From Streptomyces megasporus (GTDB taxonomy: Bacteria > Actinomycetota > Actinomycetes > Streptomycetales > Streptomycetaceae): a DNA stretch of 64,000 nt. Shown here in pieces: positions 56,661 to 64,000 of this stretch. Numbering within the stretch: position 1 is the stretch's first letter; each line of letters opens with the position of its first letter. Both the position numbers and the translations under genes were made by a program. The stretch is taken from the NCBI RefSeq assembly GCF_000718985.1, contig NZ_JODL01000030.1:43917-107916 (forward strand), in the 5' to 3' direction. The notes beneath the pieces were generated by a model. The model saw only the letters and a list, made by a program, of their open reading frames with translations. It made no database searches and was not told where the DNA came from.

Positions 56661-57847
56661 GCTCCCATCATCCCATTACCCGATCGTGACGTTTCCGTGG
56701 GTGACGGTGACCGCGAACACAACTCGGCCAACGCGTCGCCGGTGACCGGCGAGACCACACCGCGATCGGTGACGATCGCCGTGACCAACTCCGCCGGAGT
56801 GACGTCGAAGGCCGGGTTGTACGCCTGCGCGCCCAGCGGGGCCACCGGGATGCCGCTGCCCGCCTCGGTCCCGGCGCCCGGCGCGGACGGCGCCGCGAAC
56901 TCCGTGACCTCGTGGCCCGGCCGCTGTTCCACCTCGATCGACGCGCCGTCCGGCGTCCGGAGGTCCACCGTGGTCACGGGCGCCACCACCACGAACGGCA
57001 CGTGGTGGTAGCGGGCCAGCACCGCCAGCGGATAGCTGCCCACCTTGTTCGCCACCGAGCCGTCGGCCGCGATCCGGTCCGCGCCGACCAGCACCGCGTC
57101 GACCTCCCCGGCCGCGAACAGCGAACCGGCCGCGTTGTCCGTCAGCAGCGTGTACGCCATGCCCTCACGGGCCGCCTCGTACGCCGTCAGCCTCGCACCC
57201 TGGAGCAGCGGCCGGGTCTCGTCCACCCACAGCCTGCGCAGCTCCCCGGCGCGGTGGGCGGCCCGTACGACCCCGAACGCCGTGCCCCCTCCGCCGGACA
57301 CCAGCGTTCCCGTGTTGCAGTGAGTGAGGAAACGGTAACCGCCACCCGGCAGCAGTTCGCCCAGCAGCGCCAGGCCGTGCTCGGCCATCCGCTCGCTCGC
57401 CTCGGCGTCCTCCCGGTGCAGCTCCCGGGCCTCGGCGAGCACCGCGGCCGCCGCCCGCTCCTCGTCCGCCCCGCCCTCGACCGCCTCGCGGTACGCCCGC
57501 TCGGCCCGCCGCACCCCGTACTCGAGGTTGACCGCCGTCGGCCGGGCGTGCCTGAGCTGCTCGACGGCGTTGGCCACGTCGTACCCGCGGGCGGCGGCCA
57601 GCGCGACGCCGTACGCGCCTGCCAACCCCAGCAACGGCGCCCCCCGCACGGAGAGCGAACGGATCGCCTCCACCAGGGCGGGCACGTCCGTGCAGACGAG
57701 TTCGACCTCCTCGACGGGCAGCCGGGTCTGGTCGAGCAACACCACCACCGGGCCCTCCGGAGGTTCCTCCCAGCGCAGGGCGGGAACGGGGACCGGTGCG
57801 TCGCCAGGGGCCGGTACCGTGGCCCCGCTCTCTGTCTGGTCAACCAT
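56657..57847 (-). CDS. mtnA: S-methyl-5-thioribose-1-phosphate isomerase
   Basis: 396 residues. Isomerises methylthioribose-1-phosphate to methylthioribulose-1-phosphate in methionine salvage. Family signatures: SLSVRGAPLLGLAGAYGVAL (about residue 65), LTHCNTGTLVSGGGGTAFGV with the catalytic Cys, WVDETRPLLQGARLTAYEAA, and DNAAGSLFAAGEVDAVLVGADRIAADG with the catalytic Asp. A ~25-residue Pro/Ala-rich N-terminal extension precedes the fold. It is the first gene of the mtrA-mtrB-lpqB unit and overlaps mtrA by 4 bp. Confidence 0.94.
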   Translation of the reverse strand: MVDQTESGATVPAPGDAPVPVPALRWEEPPEGPVVVLLDQTRLPVEEVELVCTDVPALVEAIRSLSVRGAPLLGLAGAYGVALAAARGYDVANAVEQLRHARPTAVNLEYGVRRAERAYREAVEGGADEERAAAAVLAEARELHREDAEASERMAEHGLALLGELLPGGGYRFLTHCNTGTLVSGGGGTAFGVVRAAHRAGELRRLWVDETRPLLQGARLTAYEAAREGMAYTLLTDNAAGSLFAAGEVDAVLVGADRIAADGSVANKVGSYPLAVLARYHHVPFVVVAPVTTVDLRTPDGASIEVEQRPGHEVTEFAAPSAPGAGTEAGSGIPVAPLGAQAYNPAFDVTPAELVTAIVTDRGVVSPVTGDALAELCSRSPSPTETSRSGNGMMGA

Positions 57848-57996
57848 TCGAACAGTCTGCCCTTTCTCCGACCGTCAGTCGACGGCGACCGGGAGCCGCA
57901 GGGGCCGCCACGTTCCACGGCGGCCCGTGGCACGATGGCTGCCAGACCAGCCGACACATCCCACGGACAGGCCGCGAGAACACGAGGTGAACTGCA

Positions 57997-59217
57997 GTGA
58001 GTGACTCTCCGGGCTGGGCCTCGCCCGGATCCTCCCCCTCCGATCCGCCCCCTGCCTCCGGTGGAAAAGCACCCGGCGGCGACGGTACCGATCGGACGCC
58101 CGCGGAACAGCCGCCCACGAACTGGTCGGCGCAGCAGCCGCCCCCCGCTCCTCAGGGTTGGGGCGCGCCCCCTCCCCCGCCGCAGGGGCCTCCCGACTGG
58201 GGGAACTGGGGCCCGCCGCCCGCGGCCAAACCGGGCGTCATTCCGCTCCGTCCCCTGGGCGTCGGCGAGATCCTGGACGGCGCGGTGTCCACCGCGCGAG
58301 CCCACTGGCGCACGGTGCTGGGCATCTCCCTCGCCGTCGCGGTCATGATCCAGCTCGTGTCCACCGTCGCCACCGGCATCTGGCTCCGCGACAACAGCGG
58401 CTTCGAGGCCCTGCAGACCGGGGAAACCCCCACCAACGAGGAACTGCGGGACGCCCTCAGCGGCACGACGAACGCCCTGGGCTTCGAGATGCTGGCCACC
58501 CTGGTGGGCACCGTCATCGCCACCGCGATGCTCACCGTGGTGGTCAGCCGTGCCGTCCTGGGCCGCCAGGTCTCCCTCGGGGAAGCCTGGCGGGACTCCC
58601 GCGGCCTGCTTCCGCGTCTGCTCGGCCTGACCCTGCTGGTGGGATTGATCGTGACCGCCGCGGTCACCGTGGGCGTCCTCCCCGGCATCCTGCTGAGCGC
58701 GACGGGGTCGCTCCCGGCGGGGATAGGCCTCTTCTTCCTCGGAGGCCTCGCGGGCACCGTGGTCGCCGTCTGGCTGTGGGTCCGCTACTGCCTCTCCGCG
58801 CCCGCGCTGATGTTGGAACGACAGGGCGTGATCGCCGCCATGCGCCGCTCCGCCAGGCTCGTACGGGGCTCCTGGTGGCGCATCTTCGGCATCCAGCTCC
58901 TCACGTTCGTGCTGGTCATGATGGTCGGAATGATCATCCAGCTCCCCGCCTCCCTGCTGGCCCCCGTACTCGGCGGCAACGGCCTCGACAGTTTCGTCTC
59001 CGGGGGCCCCGTCGAGATGTCCTGGACGTATCTGGCCGTCGTCGGCATCGGCGCGGTACTGGCCTCCACCATCACCCTCCCCCTCAGCGCGGGCGTCACC
59101 GCGCTCCTCTACATGGACCAGCGCATTCGCCGCGAGGCACTCGACCTGGAGCTCGCCCGCGCCGCGGGCGTCCCCGGCTACGAGCAGCACACCGGCGACA
59201 CCGCCTCGGGGAACTGA
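57997..59217 (+). CDS. Multi-pass membrane protein with Pro-rich N-terminus
   Basis: 406 residues from GTG 57997 (GAGGTGAA 5 nt upstream). The first ~80 residues are Pro/Gly/Gln/Trp-rich and cytoplasmic. About six helices follow, for example VLGISLAVAVMIQLVSTVAT, LLGLTLLVGLIVTAAVTVGV and GLFFLGGLAGTVVAVWLWVR. It resembles the membrane domain family of glycerophosphoryl diester phosphodiesterases (no catalytic domain). First gene of a five-gene plus-strand operon ending in MoxR and DUF58 genes. Function unknown. Confidence 0.82.
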   Translation: MSDSPGWASPGSSPSDPPPASGGKAPGGDGTDRTPAEQPPTNWSAQQPPPAPQGWGAPPPPPQGPPDWGNWGPPPAAKPGVIPLRPLGVGEILDGAVSTARAHWRTVLGISLAVAVMIQLVSTVATGIWLRDNSGFEALQTGETPTNEELRDALSGTTNALGFEMLATLVGTVIATAMLTVVVSRAVLGRQVSLGEAWRDSRGLLPRLLGLTLLVGLIVTAAVTVGVLPGILLSATGSLPAGIGLFFLGGLAGTVVAVWLWVRYCLSAPALMLERQGVIAAMRRSARLVRGSWWRIFGIQLLTFVLVMMVGMIIQLPASLLAPVLGGNGLDSFVSGGPVEMSWTYLAVVGIGAVLASTITLPLSAGVTALLYMDQRIRREALDLELARAAGVPGYEQHTGDTASGN

Positions 59218-59221
59218 TCCG

Positions 59222-59947
59222 GTGAGGAGTGCCACGGGGAGGAGCGCGGCGATCGGGGACGTACCGTTCGCCGCGCGCCCCGACGACGAGGTGCCGGTGA
59301 CGGTCCCGCGCGACCCGGCGCGCGAGGCCGCGGAGGACGAACTGTCCAAGCCGATGTACCACGAGAACGACCCGGGTCTGCTGCGGCGCCTGCTCGACTG
59401 GGTGTGGGAGAAGGTCGGCGACCTCCTCGACGCGGCCGCCGGAGCCACCCCCGGCGGCTGGGTGGGCCTCGTGGTCGTCGCCGCGCTCGTCGTCCTGCTG
59501 CTGGTCGCCCTGCGCCTGCGCATGGGCGCGCTGCGCCGGACTGCCACCACGGGTGGCCACGCCGAACTCTTCGACCATCGCCCCCGCAGTGCCTCGGAAC
59601 ACCGCGCCGCGGCCGAACGGCACGCGGCCGACAGCCGCTGGAGCGAGGCCCTCCAGGAGCGGATGAGGGCTCTCGTCCGCTCCCTGGAGGAACGCGCCCT
59701 GCTCGACCCGCGGCCCGGCCGCACCGCCGACGAGGCCGCCCGGGAGGCCGCCCGCGTCCTCCCGGAGCACACCGCTGCCCTACGCGCCGCCGCCGTCGCG
59801 TTCGACGAGGTCACATACGCCGGACGCCCGGCCGACCGGAGCGCGTACGACCGGCTCCGCGACCTCGACGACGCCGTCCTGCGCAGCAAGCCCCGGCTCG
59901 ACGGGGCGCGGCTCGGCACCACCACCCACGGCGGAGGCACCACATGA
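59222..59947 (+). CDS. DUF4129 membrane protein
   Basis: 241 residues from GTG 59222. Single helix WVGLVVVAALVVLLLVALRL (about residues 79-98). A C-terminal cytoplasmic-type helical domain has SASEHRAAAERHAADSRWSE and RMRALVRSLEERALLDPRPG, then TADEAAREAARVLPEHTAAL, matching DUF4129. The family is often next to MoxR/DUF58 genes and transglutaminase-like proteins. ATGA overlap with the next gene. Confidence 0.82.
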   Translation: MRSATGRSAAIGDVPFAARPDDEVPVTVPRDPAREAAEDELSKPMYHENDPGLLRRLLDWVWEKVGDLLDAAAGATPGGWVGLVVVAALVVLLLVALRLRMGALRRTATTGGHAELFDHRPRSASEHRAAAERHAADSRWSEALQERMRALVRSLEERALLDPRPGRTADEAAREAARVLPEHTAALRAAAVAFDEVTYAGRPADRSAYDRLRDLDDAVLRSKPRLDGARLGTTTHGGGTT

Positions 59948-61167
59948 CGACCGCTCCGCCCTCCATCCCCGCCCCGACGACCTCGGTCTCCCCCACCCTC
60001 GGCCGGGTGTGGGGGCGCGCCCGAGGCCTGCTGCTGGCAGCGGCGATCCTGGCCCTGGCCGGGGTGATCATCGCCGCCCTGCGCTCCGGCGACCAGTACG
60101 GCCGGCTCGACCCCCGCTCCGCCGACCGCTACGGCAGTCGCGCCGCCGCCGAACTCCTCGCCGACCGCGGCGTGGACACCACCGTCGCCACCACCCTCGA
60201 CGAGGCGGTCTCGGCGGTGGGCCCCGACACCACACTGCTGGTGACCAACCCCGACCTGTTGAACGCCCGCCGGCAGGCCGAACTCCGCGCCGCCACCTCC
60301 GGCAGCGGCGGTCGCACCGTCCTGCTGGCCCCCGGCCCCGCCTCGCTGGAGACCCTGGCCCCCGACGTCCGCGCCGTGGAGCCCACCTCGGTACGGCCAC
60401 TCCCGCCATCCTGCGACGCCTCCTACGCCCGGCGGGCCGGCGACGCCGAGCTCGGCGGCATCACCTACACCACCTCCGCCGACGACGTCGACGCCTGCTA
60501 CCTCAGTGGCGAGCTGCCCACCCTGCTCCGACTGCCGGACGGCTCCGGCGACGGCGACACCGTGCTGTTGGGCGCCCCCGACCCGCTCTACAACGACCGC
60601 CTCGACGAACACGGCAACGCCTCGCTCGCCCTGCAACTCCTCGGTTCCCGTCCCCATCTGGTCTGGTACCTCCCCTCCCTGGACGACGCCACCGCCGGCG
60701 ACGGTGACGAGAGCTTCTTCGACCTCATCCCTCCGGGCTGGAAATGGGGCGCGCTCCAACTCGCCGTCGCCGCCGCCCTCGCCGCCCTGTGGCGAGCCCG
60801 ACGGCTCGGCCCTCTCGTTCCGGAACGGCTGCCCGTCGCCGTTCCGGCCTCCGAGGCCACCGAAGGCCGCGCTCGTCTCTACCGCCAGGCGGACGCGCGC
60901 GACCGTGCCGCCGACGCGCTGCGCTCGGCAGCCCGTGCCCGGCTCGCCCCTCTTGTCGGGGTCCCCGCCTCACGGGCCCACGATCCCGAGGGCCTCGTCC
61001 CGGCCGTCGCCGCTCACCTCGGCGGTGACGACGCTCCCCACGTGCACGCCCTCCTCTTCGGGCCGGCCCCCGCCGACGACGACGCGCTCGTCCGGCTGGC
61101 CGACGAACTCGATCTCCTCGAAAGCCGCATCACCCCATCTCCGAGAGACAAGGACCACACCTCGTGA
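59944..61167 (+). CDS. DUF4350 membrane protein
   Basis: 407 residues. N-terminal helix (RGLLLAAAILALAGVIIAAL), then an extracytoplasmic glutamine-amidotransferase-like domain typical of DUF4350 (GSRAAAELLADRGVDTTVAT, DTTLLVTNPDLLNARR, VLLAPGPASLETLAPDVRAV). A second helix (KWGALQLAVAAALAALWRAR, about residue 265) precedes a cytoplasmic tail. Overlaps both neighbours by 4 bp. Function unknown; acts with the MoxR and DUF58 partners. Confidence 0.83.
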   Translation: MTTAPPSIPAPTTSVSPTLGRVWGRARGLLLAAAILALAGVIIAALRSGDQYGRLDPRSADRYGSRAAAELLADRGVDTTVATTLDEAVSAVGPDTTLLVTNPDLLNARRQAELRAATSGSGGRTVLLAPGPASLETLAPDVRAVEPTSVRPLPPSCDASYARRAGDAELGGITYTTSADDVDACYLSGELPTLLRLPDGSGDGDTVLLGAPDPLYNDRLDEHGNASLALQLLGSRPHLVWYLPSLDDATAGDGDESFFDLIPPGWKWGALQLAVAAALAALWRARRLGPLVPERLPVAVPASEATEGRARLYRQADARDRAADALRSAARARLAPLVGVPASRAHDPEGLVPAVAAHLGGDDAPHVHALLFGPAPADDDALVRLADELDLLESRITPSPRDKDHTS

Positions 61168-62129
61168 GCGCCCCCTCCGCAGACAGCGCCCGCGCCGCCC
61201 TCGAAGCCGTGCGCAGTGAGATCTCCAAGGCCGTGGTCGGGCAGGACGCCGCCGTCACCGGACTCGTCGTGGCCCTGCTCTGCCGCGGGCACGTGCTGCT
61301 GGAGGGCGTTCCGGGTGTCGCCAAGACCCTCCTCGTCCGGGCCTTGGCCGCCACGCTCGAACTCGACACCAAGCGCGTCCAGTTCACTCCGGACCTGATG
61401 CCGAGCGACGTCACCGGCTCCCTCATCTACGACAACCGCACCGCCGAGTTCTCCTTCCAGCCCGGACCGGTCTTCACCAACCTCCTCCTCGCCGACGAGA
61501 TCAACCGCACTCCGCCCAAGACCCAGGCGTCCCTGTTGGAGGCCATGGAGGAACGGCAGGTCTCGGTCGAGGGCACCGCACGCAAGCTCCCCGACCCCTT
61601 CCTGGTGGCCGCCACCCAGAACCCCGTCGAGTACGAGGGCACCTATCCTCTCCCCGAAGCCCAACTTGACCGTTTCCTGCTGAAGTTGCAGATTCCGCTG
61701 CCCTCGCGGGAGGAGGAGGTCACAGTCCTCACCCGCCACGCCGAGGGCTTCGACCCTCGTGATCTCGCCGCGGCCGGGGTGCGGCGCGTCGCCGGGCCCG
61801 CCGAGCTCGACGCGGCCCGCGCCGCGGTCGCCGGGACGTCCGTCTCGGCCGAAGTGGCCGGCTACGTCGTGGATATCTGTCGTGCCACCCGTGAGTCCCC
61901 CTCTCTCTCCCTGGGCGCCTCCCCCCGTGGCGCCACCGCACTGCTCTCGGCCGCCCGCGCCTGGGCCTGGCTCACCGGGCGCGACTACGTGACCCCCGAC
62001 GACGTGAAGGCCCTGGCCCTGCCCACCCTGCGCCACCGCGTCCAACTGCGACCCGAGGCCGAGATGGAGGGCGTCACCGCGGACAGCGTGATCTCCTCGA
62101 TCCTCGCCCACGTCCCCGTACCCCGCTGA
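61164..62129 (+). CDS. MoxR-family AAA+ ATPase
   Basis: 321 residues from GTG 61164. Walker A EGVPGVAKT (about residue 46), Walker B NLLLADEINRTPPKTQASLL, sensor 1 VAATQNPVEYEGTYPLPEAQ and sensor 2 SPRGATALLSAARA are intact. MoxR ATPases act as chaperones for their partner proteins, which often carry von Willebrand or DUF58 domains. The partner gene follows 18 bp downstream. Confidence 0.95.
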   Translation: MSAPSADSARAALEAVRSEISKAVVGQDAAVTGLVVALLCRGHVLLEGVPGVAKTLLVRALAATLELDTKRVQFTPDLMPSDVTGSLIYDNRTAEFSFQPGPVFTNLLLADEINRTPPKTQASLLEAMEERQVSVEGTARKLPDPFLVAATQNPVEYEGTYPLPEAQLDRFLLKLQIPLPSREEEVTVLTRHAEGFDPRDLAAAGVRRVAGPAELDAARAAVAGTSVSAEVAGYVVDICRATRESPSLSLGASPRGATALLSAARAWAWLTGRDYVTPDDVKALALPTLRHRVQLRPEAEMEGVTADSVISSILAHVPVPR

Positions 62130-62147
62130 GACGACGTGAACTGACCG

Positions 62148-63458
62148 ATGGCCATCACCGGACGAACAGCTCTCATCGCCGCCCTCGGCGCGCTCCTCGT
62201 CGGCTTCCTGCTCCCCGGCTGGACCGGACTGCTCGCCGTCGAACTCCCCCTGCTGTTCGCAATTCTGTACGACCTCGGGCGAGCGGCACCAGTCCGAAAG
62301 CTCCTTTTCACCCGTTCCGGTGATACATCAGTTCGACTCGGTGAGTCTGCCCAGGTGCACCTCACCATCACCAATCCCTCGGGACGCCGGCTCCGTGCCG
62401 ACCTCCGCGATGCCTGGCCGCCCAGTGTCTGGGCCCCAGGAACGGAGTTCTCCGCCTCCCGGCACCGGCTGGTCGTCCCCGCGGGCGAGCGCCGTCGCCT
62501 CACCACCCGTCTGCATCCGACCCGTCGGGGCGACCACCAGGCCGCCCGTGTCACCGTCCGCTCCTACGGCCCCCTCGGGCTCGCCGCCCGACAGGGCAGC
62601 CACTCCGTTCCCTGGACGGTACGGGTCCTGCCTCCCTTCACCAGCCGCAAGCACCTGCCCGCACGCCTCTCCCGCCTCCGCGAACTCGACGGTCGCACCA
62701 GCGTCCTCACCCGAGGGGAAGGCACCGAATTCGACAGCCTCCGCGAATACATCCCCGGGGACGACACCCGCTCCATCGACTGGCGCGCCACCGCCCGTCA
62801 GAGCACCGTCGCCGTCCGCACCTGGCGGCCCGAGCGCGATCGCCGCATCCTCACCGTCCTCGACACCGGCCGCACCTCGGCCGGCCGGGTCGGCGACGTT
62901 CCCCGCCTGGACGCGGCGATGGACGCCGCCCTGCTGCTGGCCGCCCTGGCCGCCCGCGCGGGCGACCGCTTCGACCTCCTGGCCTACGACCGCCGGGTAC
63001 GCACCACCGTGCGGGGCCGCACCGCCCACGACCTTCTGCCGTCGCTGGTCACGGCGATGGCTCCGCTCGAACCGGCGCTGATCGAGTCCGACGCCCGGGG
63101 TATGGCCTCCGCCATCCTCCGCAACGCCCCGCAGCACTCGCTGGTCGTCCTGCTCACCGGTCTGGACCCCTCCCCCGTGGAGGAGGGCCTGCTTCCGGTG
63201 CTTCCTCTCCTCACGCAGCGCCACACGGTCGTGGTGGCCTCCGTCGCGGACCCCCGCATCGAGGAGATGGCGGCCTCCCGCGGCACGCTCGACAGCGTCT
63301 ACCAGGCCGCTGCCGCCGCTCGGACCCAGTCCGAACGTCTGCACACGGCGGCCCGGCTCCGCCGTCACGGGGTCACGGTCGTGGACGCGACTCCCGCGGA
63401 GCTGGCCCCGGCCCTGGCCGACACCTACCTGGCCCTCAAGGCCGCAGGCCGTCTCTGA
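62148..63458 (+). CDS. DUF58 protein (MoxR partner)
   Basis: 436 residues. Two N-terminal helices (ALIAALGALLVGFLLPGWTG and LLAVELPLLFAILYDLG) are followed by a beta-rich domain (residues ~60-150) and the DUF58 signature EFDSLREYIPGDDTRSIDWR (about residue 195). The C-terminal half is vWA-like, with ILTVLDTGRTSAGRVG in place of a full MIDAS. It is the last gene of the operon. The family is linked to cell envelope or stress functions in various bacteria. Confidence 0.92.
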   Translation: MAITGRTALIAALGALLVGFLLPGWTGLLAVELPLLFAILYDLGRAAPVRKLLFTRSGDTSVRLGESAQVHLTITNPSGRRLRADLRDAWPPSVWAPGTEFSASRHRLVVPAGERRRLTTRLHPTRRGDHQAARVTVRSYGPLGLAARQGSHSVPWTVRVLPPFTSRKHLPARLSRLRELDGRTSVLTRGEGTEFDSLREYIPGDDTRSIDWRATARQSTVAVRTWRPERDRRILTVLDTGRTSAGRVGDVPRLDAAMDAALLLAALAARAGDRFDLLAYDRRVRTTVRGRTAHDLLPSLVTAMAPLEPALIESDARGMASAILRNAPQHSLVVLLTGLDPSPVEEGLLPVLPLLTQRHTVVVASVADPRIEEMAASRGTLDSVYQAAAAARTQSERLHTAARLRRHGVTVVDATPAELAPALADTYLALKAAGRL

Positions 63459-63904
63459 TTCCTCCCCTGGCTCGACGGGCTGTGCTCGCGTGCTTGGCGA
63501 CTCGACCGCCCGCGCCTTCGGAAGCACTCGGGACCATTCCGACGGCCTCTTCGAAACTCTGCTGCGCCGGCTCGGTTCCCACTCCACCGCCGCCCACAGG
63601 GAGTTCATCGGCGGAGAGCCGGGGGACGGACGCTGTCCCGTCCCGCCCTCCGCTTCCTGCCTCGGCCACCACACTCTCCGGTACTGGTGTCGGCCGGGTA
63701 CGCGGCGGTTGCCTTATGGCGCCAGAAGAAAGCCCACAGGCCCACAGACTCGGCAAGGGCCCAGCCTCACTTGCTCGACTCAAGGCATTTCTCGCCACAC
63801 ACAGTCCCGAATCAACGGGGCAGAAATGCAGGAAGGCTCCGGCCCCCGAATCCTTCGACTCGGAAACCGGAACCCCCCTTATAACAAAGGCCCCAAAACG
63901 CGAA
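63459..63904. other. Intergenic region between DUF58 gene and rRNA operon end
   Basis: About 445 bp without a convincing gene on either strand. From 63700 the composition is less GC-rich (AGAAGAAAGCCCACAGGCCC). Nothing recognised apart from the rRNA terminator beyond it. Confidence 0.4.
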
Positions 63905-63937
63905 GAGGCCCCGTCGGAACCTGCCCGACGGGGCCTC
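63905..63937 (-). terminator. rRNA operon terminator
   Basis: 13-bp perfect stem GAGGCCCCGTCGG / CCGACGGGGCCTC with a 7-nt loop, followed on the minus strand by GCGTTTTGG. It sits 11 bp after the 5S 3' end. Confidence 0.88.
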
Positions 63938-63948
63938 CACAACAACTC

Positions 63949-64000
63949 GTTCGGCGGCGTCCTACTCTCCCACACGGTCCCCCGTGCAGTACCATCGGCG
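63949..64000 (-). rRNA. rrf: 5S ribosomal RNA, 3' part (truncated by window edge)
   Basis: Reading the minus strand gives the 3' end of actinobacterial 5S rRNA, with GGTACTGCACGGGGGACCGT followed by GTGGGAGAGTAGGACGCCGC and CGAAC. Only about 52 nt are inside the window. The rest of the rRNA operon should lie beyond position 64000. Confidence 0.93.

Noticed and set aside
63436..63975. 179-residue minus-strand frame before the 5S rRNA
   Set aside because: It overlaps the rRNA terminator and 5S 3' end, has no family features, and ends inside the DUF58 gene.

Overview
This is a GC-rich actinobacterial chromosome segment, almost certainly Streptomyces. The evidence is the codon use, an ssrA-smpB pair, ftsE-ftsX, prfB next to two membrane-anchored Ser/Thr kinases, a very large NAD-glutamate dehydrogenase, secA, hpf, mtrA-mtrB-lpqB and a LAETG sortase substrate. 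From about 23.1 kb to the end the window looks like conserved Streptomyces core. The first ~22.8 kb is an accessory natural-product region.

Region 1 (1-22.8 kb). After a partial multicopper oxidase and a methyltransferase comes a tightly coupled plus-strand operon at 1437-13138. It encodes a LanB-C-like protein, a LanB-N-like tRNA-dependent dehydratase, a RRE/Ocin-ThiF-type leader-binding protein, a YcaO cyclodehydratase, a SagB-type azoline dehydrogenase, a second LanB-C-like protein and an ABC exporter. This is the enzyme set of a thiopeptide or azole/dehydroamino-acid RiPP. Downstream lie two near-identical copies of a RiPP-type leader peptide. Neither is followed by a recognisable core. 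The second is fused in frame to a full-length acyl/aryl-AMP ligase. Next come GriI- and GriH-type genes for 3-amino-4-hydroxybenzoate (3,4-AHBA), two FAD monooxygenases (one on each side), a LysR regulator and an MFS exporter. The simplest reading is a thiopeptide-like RiPP system combined with an aryl acid pathway. The ligase would activate the aryl acid, and its leader-like N-terminus could dock it on the RiPP enzymes. Tandem leader copies without cores could also mean a decayed or mis-assembled precursor locus. A shared 20-bp box lies upstream of the operon and of both leader copies.

Region 2 (22.8-24.2 kb). A 119-bp tandem repeat abuts the ssrA terminator, followed by ssrA (tmRNA, tag ANNKRDSFALAA) and smpB, all read on the minus strand.

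Region 3 (24.2-47.5 kb). An S41 protease, ftsX-ftsE, a small zinc-ribbon membrane protein, a LAETG wall protein, prfB, two Ser/Thr kinases (pkaB- and pkaA-like), an FHA-FtsK ATPase, NAD-GDH, a HAD hydrolase, a DUF6912-like protein, an Rv3235-like protein and secA.

Region 4 (47.6-64 kb). A GNAT acetyltransferase, a YcaQ-like winged-helix protein, a NarL-type response regulator, hpf, comF, and the mtnA-mtrA-mtrB-lpqB operon. A five-gene membrane/MoxR/DUF58 operon follows. The window ends inside a 5S rRNA gene on the minus strand, preceded by its strong terminator.
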